From contig CAVQUX010000010.1 in the NCBI GenBank assembly GCA_963716925.1, positions 1,550,001 through 1,614,000 of the forward strand: a DNA stretch of 64,000 bases, read 5' to 3'. The translations under genes were made by a program, and so were the position numbers. The DNA comes from DAISKN01 sp963716925 (GTDB lineage Bacteria; Acidobacteriota; Vicinamibacteria; Marinacidobacterales; SMYC01). Each line of letters starts with the position of its first letter. Within the stretch, counting starts at the first letter, position 1. Below are positions 1 through 10,378 of this stretch, piece by piece. The notes under the pieces were generated by a model, which was not told the DNA's origin, did not search any database, and saw nothing but the letters and a program-made list of their open reading frames with translations.

Positions 1-1847
1 TCGTGGAACAGGAAGCTGTCGTAGCTCGAAGGCGCGATCCCGACGTTCACCGTCTGGAGGAGACGCTTCTCCGAGCGCTGGTAGCCGGAGAATCGAAGAA
101 ACCCATTCCCGAAGTGCTTCTCGATCCCGACGGTGAGCTCGTGAGTATAGGGCCGCGGGAGGTCCTCTTCGATCGTCGTGGCGCCGGCGCCACCGCGGCG
201 GAGAGGCTCTCCCACCTCACCGTCCGCAACCCGGAGATCGCCGTTCGCGTCGTGCCAGCGGCGCCACGACCAGGACAGGCCCTGCTCGACTCCCTGGAGC
301 CGCGTCGTCAGTACGTGTGGGTAGCGGCCGAGCGAAAAATGGATCTCGCTCGAAGGCGTGAGCGCGTACCCGAGGGCGACGGTTCCCGAAAGGCTGGCCC
401 ATCGAACGGGTCCCGAGCGGCTCAGGTCGACCCGGACACCGGGAGAGACGCGCAGCGGACCGGCGAAGAAGGCGTCCTGGAGATGGAGCCCGAGCCGTGT
501 GGTGGACGACGCCCGCTCTCCGCTTCCCGAGTACGACGCGACCGCGTGGCCCGCGCCGTCGACCGTCAGGCGCTCGATCGATCCCGGGACCCTCTCACGC
601 CCCGACTCGGCCGCGCGAGAAATCTCCACCCCTCCTCGCAGCAGGTGTCGCGCGTAAAGAAAGTCTCGGAGCACGAGCGCGGTCCATCGTGTGCGGGTGC
701 GATCCATGACCCGGAGAGGGGCGTCGAATATCTCCCCGGTCGCGAGATCCCGACGAGGAGTACCTCCCTCGGAGAAGCTCGAGTCGAGCTTCCCTCGGGC
801 GACTCCGAGCCGGAACAGGAAGCCGCCCGCGTCGAGACCGGCCTGCGCCACCTGGAACGTCTCCCTCGCCGGAACCGCCGTTATCGGCTCGGCGAGCGGA
901 CGGGCGCCGTACGTCGGGCGGTCGACGAGCTGCGCGATCCCGAGAAGAGACCAGCGCTCTCGGCTCAGCTTCCCCGCCCCGCCGAGAAGGCTCATCTTCT
1001 CCTCGGCGTCGAACCTCGGAAGCCGCGCGCCGAGGTCGAATCCCTGGATCGCTCCGTAGAGGCCCCGGCCTCCCATCTCGAGCCGGGCACTGGGGAAGCG
1101 CAGAACCTCCCGAGGCTCGACTCCCAGAGTGACGAGCTCATCGCTGAGGTTTTCCGACTGCAGGGCGCTTCCCGTGTACCGCAGGGAGAGAGAGCCTTCG
1201 TATGAAGACGGAGGGGATCGGGTCACAAGATTCAGCTCGGCGCCCGGACCCGCGACCTCCGGCGGGTTTCCGCTGGTGACGAGGGAGATCTCGTCGAAGA
1301 AGGCCGCGTCGGGGAAGAGGAGCGACGAGCCTCCGGCCGGGTCGGTGACGTCGAGGCCGTCGACGAGGACCCGGTTCTGTGTCCAGGAGCTCCCGCGGAC
1401 GCTCCAGAGCGGGTCGGTCGCGCTCTCGACTCCGGCGACGTCGATGCAATCGGTGATCGCGAAAGGCTCGAGGGTCTCGAGGACGGTGCTCACCGTTCCC
1501 GATTGCGGAAGCCGGGCGAGGCTCTCGCCCGGGAGAGTCGTGCGACCGAATCGACCGGCGTGGACTCGCGGAGCCTCGAGAATCGAGGACCAGCATCTCC
1601 GTCTCGGCGGCGAGAACGAGGTCCCACTCCAGGGAGGCGGCCTTCAACCGGTAGATCCGGGGGGAACGCCCGTGAACCGCGCGGCTCCGTCGCTCGCCGT
1701 CTCTCGTTCGAAGAAGATGTTGGAGCTCTCGAGCGTCACCCGGAGTCCCGCGACCGGCTCTCCCTCGCGCACGAACCGAAGACCGAGGGTACCGGGAAGG
1801 GACGCCGAAAGCGGGAAGAGCAGAGAGAGGGCGAAGCAGACGCTCAT
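1..1847 (-). CDS. TonB-dependent receptor, 3' end cut by window edge, two frameshifts
   Basis: Outer-membrane TonB-dependent receptor, read on the minus strand from ATG 1847. A signal peptide (MSVCFALSLLFPLSASLPG) is followed by a carboxypeptidase-regulatory-like beta domain ending in a VPPG turn. A plug domain follows, with typical text such as VRGSSWTQNRVLVDGLDVTD, and then barrel strands continue to the window edge. The frame breaks near 1655, in a C/G run where PPG-IYRLKAASL is expected, and returns to the original frame near 1585. The two shifts compensate, so only about 25 codons are affected. The substrate cannot be told from sequence. The gene is divergent from the GWxTD gene. Whether the indels are real or assembly errors is open, since both lie near short homopolymers. 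Confidence 0.8.
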
Positions 1848-1856
1848 CGTGGACGC

Positions 1857-1862
1857 ATCATA
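1857..1862 (-). promoter_or_regulatory. TATGAT -10-like element of the receptor gene
   Basis: TATGAT lies 9 nt before ATG 1847 with no Shine-Dalgarno sequence between, as in the other apparently leaderless genes of this window. The opposing strand has TACAAT at 1877-1882 upstream of the GWxTD gene, so the two promoters would be back to back. Confidence 0.4.
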
Positions 1863-1905
1863 ACGAGCCGAGCGGTTACAATGGCCCGGGGCAGGAGGAG
1901 TGTCT

Positions 1906-3978
1906 GTGAGGGCGATAACTCTGGCGGCCGCCGTACTCGCGGCGGCCCAGGCCGCGTCGGATCTCGCCGAGCGGCATCGGAAGTGGCTCGAGGAGGAAGT
2001 CCCCTACATCATTGTCGAGCGCGAGCGCGATGCTTTCCTCGACCTTCAATCCGCGGAGGAGCGGGACGCCTTCATCGAGGCTTTCTGGAGGAGGCGAGAT
2101 CCCGACCCGCTCACGGAAGTGAACGAATTCCGGGAGGAGCACTATCGCCGCATCGAGCACGCGAACCGGGTGCTCGGCCGTGAGACACCCATCCCCGGAT
2201 GGATGACCGATCGCGGGAAGATGTACATCATTCTCGGTGAGCCCCGCGACCGGGAGAGCTTCCTCGGGGCGCCCGGCCTCTACCCCTCCGAGATCTGGTT
2301 CTACGAGGCGGCGCCGGAAAAGGGACTTTCCTCGCCCTTCTATCTTCTGTTCTTCCAGCAGGGCTTCGCCGGGGAGTTCCGTCTCTACAGCCCGCGGATC
2401 CACGGTCCCGAGAAGCTCATTCCCGCTGTGCAGTTCGGGGAGAACTCGCGGATGGAAGCCTACCGGCTTCTCCAGAACATCTCGGCCGACCTCGCCCACG
2501 CGTCGATTACCTTCCGGGCCGACGAGGGGGCCATCCCCGGCTTGATTCAGGAATCGGTCTCGACCGACATTCTTCTCGCCGAGATTTATCGCTCCCCGTT
2601 CCGCGCGGTCGACGCCCGCTACGTCGACGCGATTGCCCGCAATCGGGGCCTCGTCGAGACCGACTACCTTTTCAATTACGTCCCGAGCCGCGCTTCCGTC
2701 GACGTCCTTCCGGGGCCGCCGGGTCTCGAGGAGGCGAGCTTCGTTCACTGGGGAATCGAGATCGAGCCCCAGGATCTGACCCTGGTCTTCGACAAGGACA
2801 GAAGGGTCTATTACACGAGCCTTGAGATTCAAGGCGAGGTCGTGACTGCCGAGGCAGCGCTCCCGGTCCTCTCGTTCTCCCGCGAGGAGTTCCTCGAGCT
2901 CACCCCGAGTCAGCTCGAAGGAGTGCAAGCGCGACCCTTCGCCTACCGAAGCATGTTTCCAGTTCTTCCGGGCGAGTTCCGCTTCCGCGTCGTCCTGAAG
3001 AACCGGGCTCAGAACGAGTACACCGTGCTCGAGTCTCCCATTTCGGTTCCCGCGCGAGCGCCGGGAGAGGTGTTTCTCGGCTCTCCGGTTCTCCTCTACG
3101 GCTCGGAGCGGACGGAGGAGGCGGCCCAGTACCGGCCCTACCACTTCGGCTCCGAGCGGCTCGACCCGAACACCAAGAAGGTCTATGCGATCGGTCAATC
3201 GCTTCTCGCGCTCGTTCCCGCGACGGGCGCCGGGCGCGAAGATCGGATCACCCTCGCTCTCTTCGATCGGGAGACGTCGAAACCGCTCGGTGAGGAGGCG
3301 GGAGCCGCAATCGGCGACCGCGGCCGGGAGCCGATTCTCGTGTCGATCCCGCTCGCGGGGCTCGGCGGCGGCCGCTACCGGCTCGACGTCGCTCTCGAGG
3401 ATAGGGACGGCGGGGTCCTGGGCAAAGCCTCGGCCGATTTCGACGTCAGTCCGCGGTCGGCCATCGAAAGGCCGTGGTCCCTACGCTACCAGTCTATCGA
3501 CCCCACGATTCCCGGGGTCGTCGAGACCGCTCTCGCCGAGCAGTACCTGAGGCTCGAAGATCGGGCGCGAGCCCGTGCTCTCTACGAGCGGGCGCTTCGG
3601 AAGAACGGTGAGCTCGCGGCCCCGAGGCTCGTACTGGCCCGGTACTTCCTCGACGAGAAGAATCCTTCCAAGGCCGTCGAGATGCTGGCTCCCCTGGCCG
3701 AGAGCCGCCCGGAGGACGCGGAGATCCGCCGCACTCTGGGCGACGCGTACTACCAGTCGGGGAGTCCGGCGCTCGCTATTCCGCAATTCGAGAAAGCGCT
3801 CTCGATCGCGGGGCCCGATGTGGTCCTTCTCAACGCCCTCGGCGCCTGCCATGCGGCCGCGGGGGATACGTCCCGCGCTATCCAGTACCTCGAGCAGTCG
3901 CTCCAGAAATCACCGGACCAGCCGTCCGTCCGAGAGCTTCTCGAGAGACTTCAATCCCGGTCCGATCCCAATCGTTGA
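1906..3978 (+). CDS. GWxTD domain protein with C-terminal TPR repeats
   Basis: Exported protein of about 690 aa. A short hydrophobic leader precedes the GWxTD domain, whose signature PGWMTDRGKMYIILGEP lies near residue 100. A long beta-rich middle follows, and the last 150 residues form TPR-type helical repeats (for example the ALYERAL and AIPQFEKAL helices). GTG codons occur at 1900 and 1906. I prefer 1906, because AGGAGGAG at 1893-1900 sits 5 nt upstream of it and overlaps the 1900 codon. GWxTD proteins are common in Acidobacteriota and related phyla and have no established biochemical function. Here the gene sits between two TonB receptors, so an envelope role is plausible but inferred. 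Confidence 0.85.
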   Translation: MRAITLAAAVLAAAQAASDLAERHRKWLEEEVPYIIVERERDAFLDLQSAEERDAFIEAFWRRRDPDPLTEVNEFREEHYRRIEHANRVLGRETPIPGWMTDRGKMYIILGEPRDRESFLGAPGLYPSEIWFYEAAPEKGLSSPFYLLFFQQGFAGEFRLYSPRIHGPEKLIPAVQFGENSRMEAYRLLQNISADLAHASITFRADEGAIPGLIQESVSTDILLAEIYRSPFRAVDARYVDAIARNRGLVETDYLFNYVPSRASVDVLPGPPGLEEASFVHWGIEIEPQDLTLVFDKDRRVYYTSLEIQGEVVTAEAALPVLSFSREEFLELTPSQLEGVQARPFAYRSMFPVLPGEFRFRVVLKNRAQNEYTVLESPISVPARAPGEVFLGSPVLLYGSERTEEAAQYRPYHFGSERLDPNTKKVYAIGQSLLALVPATGAGREDRITLALFDRETSKPLGEEAGAAIGDRGREPILVSIPLAGLGGGRYRLDVALEDRDGGVLGKASADFDVSPRSAIERPWSLRYQSIDPTIPGVVETALAEQYLRLEDRARARALYERALRKNGELAAPRLVLARYFLDEKNPSKAVEMLAPLAESRPEDAEIRRTLGDAYYQSGSPALAIPQFEKALSIAGPDVVLLNALGACHAAAGDTSRAIQYLEQSLQKSPDQPSVRELLERLQSRSDPNR

Positions 3979-4249
3979 ATCCGCGGTTCAAGTTTCCGGA
4001 TTTATTGGGACGGCGGAACCCGTGGAACGAGATTTCTTATTGATTACAATAGACTTACAGGTGACATCCAGGCGCGGCGCCATGGCACGTCGGTTGCAAC
4101 CGAATCGAGAGGATTCAACTATGGAGGGCTGAGCGTCGAGCTCTCTGTTTCCCTTTCTCATCCGTGATCCACAAAGGGGTCGACGCGAAGCTCTTCGAAC
4201 CGCATCTATCGCCACCAAGGGCGCTCGGATGCAAAGGGAGGTACGTTGC

Positions 4250-7182
4250 ATGCACGTTAGAAGTGCATTGATTCTGGTCCTGGCCCTTTCCTTGGCCGGG
4301 GCGGCACGTCGCTCAGGACGGCAGTTTGCGAGGCTACATTACCGACGACACGGGTGCCGCACTCCCCGGAGTGACCGTAACCGCCGCGAGCGAAGTGATC
4401 ATCGGCGGCGTCCGCACTGCGGTGACGGATTCCACGGGCTACTACCGTCTCATCAATCTACCTCCCGGGGAATACTCGATTACCGCCGAGCTCCCCAGCT
4501 TCGCCTCCTATCGCCGAGAGGGCATCCTGGTCCGGGCAGGCGCCACTTTCAGCGTAGACATCCAGATGCAGCTCTCGAGCGTTCAAGAGACCATCACCGT
4601 CACCGCGGAAACACCGATGCTCGAGATCGCCAAGCCGTCGAACGTGCTCAATATCGACGGCGAGTTCATGAAGGACATGCCTCTCCAATCCCGCCGGAAC
4701 TGGAGCGATTTCCTCGAGCTCACACCCGGCGTCAATGCTCGTCCTTTCGACGACGGGAGCGGCCGGATGGTTTACTTCGGGCATGCGACCGAGCACTTCG
4801 CCCACGTTTCCCAGCTCGACGGCATGACGTTCGGCGGGTACCAGGACTTCCAGCTCACCTACATGGGGCTACCGACCGACGCGGTCGAGGATACCCAGGT
4901 AAAAACCGGTGGAATCGACGCCTCGAGCCCGACGGCGACGGGGCTGGTGATCAACATCGTCACCAAGAGCGGCGGCAACAACTTCAGCGGTTCCGCCGTC
5001 TACAGCATGCAACCGGAATCCTGGAACGGAGACAACACCGGGGGGGCCGGAACCCCGACGAAATCCATCGTGAACCAGCTCGACTTTACTTTCGGCGGCC
5101 CCATCCAGCAGGACAAGGTCTGGTTCTTCGGCGCCCTGCGCTACGCGGATCTCGAGGCGGGAATCAGCCGCACGCCCAAGAACGCCGCAGGACCTCGAGG
5201 CGTTCTTCCCCGGGTTCGAGTTCTTCAACAACGTCACCCAGAGCACCCAACCGTACGTGAAAGTGACGGCCCAGCTCAACCCGAATCACCAGCTGAGCGG
5301 GAGCTACCAGAACGATCGCGCGTTCGCCACGGGCGACCGCGAGTACCACTACACCCAGAACTCGACCATTTACTCCACGGGAGGATCCCTGTACAGCGGA
5401 AAGCTGAATTCCGTGTGGGGTCAGAATCTCACCTCGCAGATCACGGTGGGCTACAACAACAAGGGAAGCTCCGACGCCTCGACCTACGAGGGCCGCGAGC
5501 TCGTTGGACCCGAAGTCCGAATCCACCAGAACGCCTTTCCCTCCGCGGGTCGGGTCGTGGGCAGCGGCCGTCTCATTTCCGGCGGGGGCCGCGAGGGTGG
5601 CAACGATTCGTACCTGCCCTCCTCGCTCGCCATGGTGCGCGCCGACTTCACCTACTACAAAGATGCCTGGGCCGGCTCCCACGAGTTCCAGGCGGGATTC
5701 TTCGGCGCCCCCCGGAATACCTACGACCAGATCACGAACTTCATCAACGACGGCTTCATCCTGGAAGAAGCCCGGCAGATCGACCCCAACGATCCCTCCG
5801 CCGGAACCGTCCCCTTCCACCGGCAGTATCGGGATCCCACCAACCTCCAGACGCGGGAAGCTCGGGAGCGGGACTACGCGCTCTACCTGCAGGATTCCTG
5901 GAAACCCCATCAGCGCCTGACGTCTGAACCTCGGGCTCCGGGCCGACTTCGTCAAGCGGCACGACAACATCTTCGACATCGACCGGATGAACGACACCGC
6001 GATTGCGCCCCGCGTCGGGTTCTCGTACCTGGTCACCAAGGACGCGCGCAACGTCATCCGGGGCAGCTACGTCCGTCTGTACGAGCAGGTAATGGGACGC
6101 GATGCGGTCACCATCTTCGGCAACACGGCGCGGACGACGAGATCGACGAGTACGATGCTCAGGGCGACGGGATCTTCGAGACTCGAATCGTGAATCCGGC
6201 GGTCAGCGCGTCGCTCGGCGGGTACGAGTTCGACCCCAGCCTCCGTCAGCCCTACGTGGACGAGTTCATCCTCGGATTCCGCAAGCAGTTCCAGGGGGAA
6301 ATGGCCGTGGACGTCGCGGTCATCAACCGTGTGTACCAGGAAACGTACGCCCGGATCGACGTGAACGGCATCTATCCCGATGGGCCGGGACAGCCCTTCA
6401 TCGGATTCGGCCGCATCGACCCCACGCGCGGCATCCTCTACCAGCAGACGAACAACACCTGGTCCACTCTGGACTACACCGCGCTCGAGATCACGGCGAC
6501 CAAGAACCTCCGGAACAACTTCCAGTTCATGGCGGGGATCAACAAGCAGTGGCAGAGCATCCAGGGCGACTGGAACCCGACGGATCCCGCGCGGTTCATC
6601 CAGCCGGATACGTTCGCGAACAACCACGGTCTCTACATGCCGCGAGGGAACAACGAGGACAACAGTCTTCCAGCTCCGGGCGGCACGACCCTGACCTATG
6701 GTCCGACCTGGCTCGACTTCTCGGTACGGCTCGGCGGGACCTACTTCGCGCCCAAGGGGTTCGTCGTAGGCGTGAGCTATAGCCTGGTGGCGGGCCCCTG
6801 GTCCGGCCCGGTAGTCACGCGCCTGGCGGCGACCGACCCCGACGTCACCCGGTTCGGACCGGCCACTGTCCCCGTGGCGGGCGGCCGAACGCAGCCCAAT
6901 CCGCTGAACACCACCATCCGCAACGCCTATGCGAATCGCGGCGAAGGACAGGTCCGGTTGCCTGCCGTAGGGACACTGGGAGTCAAGATCGGAAAGAAGA
7001 TCAACCTGGGCGGGACGAAAGAAGCCGAGATCAGCGCGAACCTCATGAACCTCCTCAACGCCGACGGCTACTGGCAGTACAACTACAACGGCGCGAGCGA
7101 GCTGTTCAACCCGAACTACCTGCAGCCGCGGAATCAGCAGTATCCGCGGTCTCTGCAGATGCTGTTCGCGTTCCGGTTCTAG
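4250..7182 (+). CDS. TonB-dependent receptor with carboxypeptidase-like N-domain, four frameshifts
   Basis: Outer-membrane receptor of about 977 aa when frames are joined. ATG 4250 follows AAAGGGAGGT with 7 nt spacing and starts a signal peptide (MHVRSALILVLALSLAGA). A regulatory-like beta domain (GYITDDTGAALPGVTVT, YYRLINLPPGEYSI), a plug (TPGVNARPF, DGMTFGGYQDF, VINIVTKSGGNNFSGS) and a barrel ending in an aromatic strand (LQMLFAFRF) follow. The reading frame shifts near 4304 (extra G in GGGGCGG), 5192, 5925 and 6130. Each break continues smoothly in another frame, for example NDTAIAPRVGFSYLV after 5987. Either the sequence has indel errors or the gene is recently inactivated. A strong terminator follows 20 nt after the stop. 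The ligand is unknown. Confidence 0.82.
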
Positions 7183-7204
7183 CCATCGATTAGAGCTCGT
7201 CGAG

Positions 7205-7239
7205 GGGCCGCCGCGCACAAGGCGCGGCGGCCCTTTTGT
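7205..7239 (+). terminator. rho-independent terminator after the TonB receptor
   Basis: A perfect 12-bp inverted repeat, GGGCCGCCGCGC (7205-7216) and GCGCGGCGGCCC (7222-7233), encloses a 5-nt loop and runs directly into TTTTGTT. It lies 22 nt after the receptor stop codon and separates that gene from terC. Confidence 0.9.
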
Positions 7240-7320
7240 TGGTGCGCTGGCCGGCACGAGGATTCGGTCGGCTTTCCGGCCAGCCGTCTTCCGCGGTTTG
7301 CATCGGCGCGCGAGTCTGAG

Positions 7321-7326
7321 TAGTCT
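7321..7326 (+). promoter_or_regulatory. TAGTCT -10-like element of terC
   Basis: TAGTCT ends 8 nt before ATG 7335, and there is no Shine-Dalgarno sequence in the short gap. This fits a transcript that starts at or near the start codon. Confidence 0.4.
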
Positions 7327-7334
7327 CCCCGCTC

Positions 7335-8066
7335 ATGTTGGAAGTCTTTACCCAACCCGAAACCTGGATCAGTCTGCTTACTCTCACCGCACTCGAGATC
7401 GTTCTCGGGATCGACAACGTCATCTTCATCACCATCCTCGCGGGGAAGCTCCCGCCCGGAGAGAGGAAGAAGGCGATCCGCCTGGGCCTGGGGGGAGCGC
7501 TACTCAGCCGTCTCGCGCTCCTCGCCGCCATCAGCTGGGTTACGAAGCTCACGACGCCTCTGTTCACTGTCCTCGGCTTCGAGGTGAGCGGCCGGGATCT
7601 GGTCCTCATCCTCGGAGGCCTGTTCCTGATGGCCAAGGCGACGTTCGAGATCTACGACAAGGTCGAGGCGGCGCATCCGATCGTCAGAGACGTCAAAGCG
7701 GGAGCGAGCGGTCAGCTCGCCTCGATCGTCGGACAGATCATGCTCCTCGACATCGTCTTCTCCCTGGACTCGGTCATCACCGCCGTGGGAATGGTGCAGC
7801 ACGTCGAGATCATGGTGCTCGCGGTCATCATCGCCATCGTCGTCATGCTGGCCTTCGCCGCGTCCATCGGAGAGTTCGTGGAGAAGCACCCCAGCATCAA
7901 GATCCTGGCGCTCGCGTTCCTGGTCATGATCGGAGTCCTCCTGGTGGCCGAGGGCACGGGGCAGCACTTCAACCGGGGCTACGTGTACTTCGCGATGGCG
8001 TTCAGCCTCGGCATCGAGCTCATCAACATGAGATACCGCGCCCGCGGTCAGAAGCTCGCGGCCTGA
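7335..8066 (+). CDS. TerC family integral membrane protein
   Basis: A 243-aa inner-membrane protein of the TerC family, which has been linked to tellurite resistance and to metal (manganese) efflux in characterised members. The family's acidic membrane motifs are present twice: EIVLGIDNVIFI near residue 20 and LDIVFSLDSVITAVGM near residue 140. About seven hydrophobic segments fill the sequence, with a polar cytoplasmic stretch near residues 108-130. Length is normal for the short TerC/YjbE type. The gene stands alone behind a terminator, converging with the membrane-protein gene on the other strand. The substrate is not predictable from sequence. Confidence 0.93.
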   Translation: MLEVFTQPETWISLLTLTALEIVLGIDNVIFITILAGKLPPGERKKAIRLGLGGALLSRLALLAAISWVTKLTTPLFTVLGFEVSGRDLVLILGGLFLMAKATFEIYDKVEAAHPIVRDVKAGASGQLASIVGQIMLLDIVFSLDSVITAVGMVQHVEIMVLAVIIAIVVMLAFAASIGEFVEKHPSIKILALAFLVMIGVLLVAEGTGQHFNRGYVYFAMAFSLGIELINMRYRARGQKLAA

Positions 8067-8072
8067 GGCCGT

Positions 8073-9959
8073 TCAGGGAAGCTGGATCTTCTCCACCAGG
8101 GCCGCGACCGGCGACTCTCCGGCGAGCGCTGCCGTGAAGCGCAGGCAAAACGCGTTCTCTCCCGGGACCAGGCTTTCCTCGGGGACCAGGAACGCAATCT
8201 CCTGCCATTCGACTCCGAGAGGGCCCGAGCCTACGACGTGATCGTTGACCGCCATCGCCAGCGTTTGATTCGCGAGGCCGTCGGGAGCTCGGGCGGTGAC
8301 GGACACCCGCAGGGGGAAGAGCGCGTTCAGCGGAACGACGACGCAGGCCTCGGGGTGGAGGGCCCGCCGATAGGTGGGCCGGGCCGTGCGGCGGCTGCCG
8401 GTGTGCCATCCGCGCAGGAGAAATCGTTCGTCCGCCGACCGAAGGAGGATGGTCCCGCTGGGGTTGAGCCCGCCGTAGAAGTACTCCGCGGAAAAACCCT
8501 TGTACGCGAGGGCCCGGCCCTCGACGCCTGCGACCGCGCCGAGGGCGTCCTCGGATTTCTCCCGCAGCAGCCGGGCCTGGTCCCGTGCCAGCCGGTCGAG
8601 AGGCGCCGCGTCGGGAAACTTTCTCGCGCGGAAGTGCGACACGAAGCCGAGGTTCCAGAGGACCAGAGCTCCGATGGCCGCCGCGGGAGCGATGAGCGGC
8701 CATCGCCTGAGAGCTCTTGCCGAGAGGTCGAGAAGGAAGGCGAGCCCGACCGCCATCAGCGGCACGACCTCGCTGTATCGCCTCGCGCCGAACGCGTCTC
8801 CCGCGGCCCAGTCGAAATCAGGCACGCTTCCGTTGACCCAGGTAGTGAGAGCAACGATCAGAAGACCGCCGCCGTGAAGCAGGGGGGATTGCCGGAGGCC
8901 GGAGACGAGCCCGACAAATCCGGCCAGCATCAGTGGAGTCCAGTTGAAGAACCCGTGGTCGGCGGAGATGAGGGTATCGAGCCAGTGCGGCGAGGCCAGG
9001 TCGAGGAATCCCCGCCCCTGGGGGAGCAGCAGGGCCCGGCCGAAGAGGACCTGCCAGGCGATGAGCTGGGGGGCGAAGGCGAGAGCCGCGGCGGCCACTG
9101 AGGAGAGCGCCCAACGCCATCGAATTCGCTTCTCGGCCAACGCTTCGAGAACGAGCAGGGCGAGGAGGACCCCGTAGACCGCCGCCTGCCATCGGCAGGC
9201 GGCGAGGAGGCCGAGCGCTCCGCCGAGGAGCGTCCACCGGCCGAGGGACGGTTCGCGGCGCGCTCGGTCCCACGCCCAGAGAAACGAGGCGGCCAGCCCG
9301 GAGGCGACCCCATGAGACATCGCGGGTACGTAGAACGTGTAGTAGAGGACGGGGGACGCGAGGAAGCATCCGGAGACGGCGAAGGCGGCGATGGCGCGTC
9401 CTCGAATTCGGGCGAGAGTGGAGAAGAGCAGCGAGTAGCCTAGAACCACGACGCTCACGGTTCCGAGCGCCGTCGCTCGCCGGTAGGGAAGGCTGAACCC
9501 GTCCGTCTCGTAGAGACCGCGGCCGAAGACGGATTCGAGAGAGGCGTAGACGTGGGCCGCCAGATAGAACGGGCTCCAGACGACCGCCGGCCCCGCGGAG
9601 AAGACGCTGATTCTGCGCTCGGGCAGCGGCCGGTTCTCGCCGTGGAGCTCCCGCAGGTCGTTGCGAAAATCGAGATCGCGATCGAAGCTCGCCGAGCGCA
9701 GGTAGGCGAAGTACGAGAACGAGTCGCCGCGGAACTCGATCAGGATTCCCGCGGCTGCGCTCCAGGCGACGGAGAGAGCCGAGGCGAAGGCGTAGACCCG
9801 CGCGTCCTTTCTTCGAAGGATCCGGAGGCCGAGGGCCGCGAGGACGAGAAGGGGGCCGAGGACGCTTCCCAAGGGGCGGAGGGGGTCGAGAACCGAGACC
9901 GCGGCGGACAGGATGCCGACAGAAGCGAGGAATGGAGGCAAGGCTTCGCGAATCTTCAT
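8073..9959 (-). CDS. GT-C type membrane protein with C-terminal beta domain
   Basis: A 628-aa polytopic membrane protein with about 10-12 hydrophobic segments in its first 430 residues. It has the layout of GT-C glycosyltransferases, which use polyprenyl-phosphate sugars, with acidic residues in an early loop (SFDRDLDFRNDLRELHG). The last 110 residues are beta-rich and soluble (VNDHVVGSGPLGVEWQE then PGENAFCLRF) and resemble the tail of the protein at 34332-36251. It is closely similar in layout to the protein at 30409-32379. ATG 9959 follows AGGGAGG with good spacing. It is the last gene of a minus-strand run behind DUF1992. Enzymatic activity is inferred from topology only. Confidence 0.65.
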   Translation of the reverse strand: MKIREALPPFLASVGILSAAVSVLDPLRPLGSVLGPLLVLAALGLRILRRKDARVYAFASALSVAWSAAAGILIEFRGDSFSYFAYLRSASFDRDLDFRNDLRELHGENRPLPERRISVFSAGPAVVWSPFYLAAHVYASLESVFGRGLYETDGFSLPYRRATALGTVSVVVLGYSLLFSTLARIRGRAIAAFAVSGCFLASPVLYYTFYVPAMSHGVASGLAASFLWAWDRARREPSLGRWTLLGGALGLLAACRWQAAVYGVLLALLVLEALAEKRIRWRWALSSVAAAALAFAPQLIAWQVLFGRALLLPQGRGFLDLASPHWLDTLISADHGFFNWTPLMLAGFVGLVSGLRQSPLLHGGGLLIVALTTWVNGSVPDFDWAAGDAFGARRYSEVVPLMAVGLAFLLDLSARALRRWPLIAPAAAIGALVLWNLGFVSHFRARKFPDAAPLDRLARDQARLLREKSEDALGAVAGVEGRALAYKGFSAEYFYGGLNPSGTILLRSADERFLLRGWHTGSRRTARPTYRRALHPEACVVVPLNALFPLRVSVTARAPDGLANQTLAMAVNDHVVGSGPLGVEWQEIAFLVPEESLVPGENAFCLRFTAALAGESPVAALVEKIQLP

Positions 9960-9999
9960 GGCCGCCTCCCTGCTTCCCTACTTCCCCTCCTGGGGGGCG

Positions 10000-10371
10000 C
10001 TAGCGCCGGGAGAGCTTCTCGTTCAGCTTCTTCACATAGACCTCGTAGTCGGCGCGATCGAAGGACCGCTTCGTGAGGAGATTCAGCTTCAGTACGAGAT
10101 CGTTGATTCTCTTCGAGAGCTTCCGCCTCTCGCCGTCGTCGTCGACGGTCGAGAGAAGCTCCGTCAGGCTCAGGATCTCTTTCCGGAGCTCCATCTCCGG
10201 CGGTAGAAACCCCGCGTCGTTGAGAATCTTGTACGCGAGCCGGAGGTCCTCGGGAACCGAGCCGTTCGATTCCGGCGGCAGCGGCTTTCCCGCGAGGGGG
10301 AGATCGTCGAACTCTCCCCGCTCCATGGCCTCCCGTATCCTCTCTTCGGCGAGGCGCTCCAGCCAGTCCAT
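10000..10371 (-). CDS. DUF1992 (DnaJ-homologue C28-like) domain protein
   Basis: A 123-aa soluble protein matching the DUF1992 family throughout. MDWLERLAEERIREAMERGE opens it, then comes the conserved DLPLAGKPLP segment, followed by the LRLAYKILNDAGFLPPE and EILSLTELL helices. The C-terminal half is a charged coiled-coil-like helix. The function of this domain is not established; in eukaryotes it occurs in DNAJC28. The reading frame stays open further upstream, but that stretch is the antisense of the aminotransferase gene, and the family begins at this ATG (10371). It lies 7 nt downstream of the aminotransferase stop, so the two are probably cotranscribed. Confidence 0.88.
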   Translation of the reverse strand: MDWLERLAEERIREAMERGEFDDLPLAGKPLPPESNGSVPEDLRLAYKILNDAGFLPPEMELRKEILSLTELLSTVDDDGERRKLSKRINDLVLKLNLLTKRSFDRADYEVYVKKLNEKLSRR

Positions 10372-10378
10372 GCGCGCT

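Noticed and set aside
3..1205. Plus-strand frame of 400 codons at the window start
   Set aside because: The minus strand reads as a TonB receptor barrel over the same bases. The plus-strand product has no recognisable features.
3979..4249. Possible promoter with TACAAT at 4045-4050 before the second TonB receptor
   Set aside because: No convincing -35 element and about 200 nt from the start codon. I see no small gene or hairpin in this 271-bp gap.
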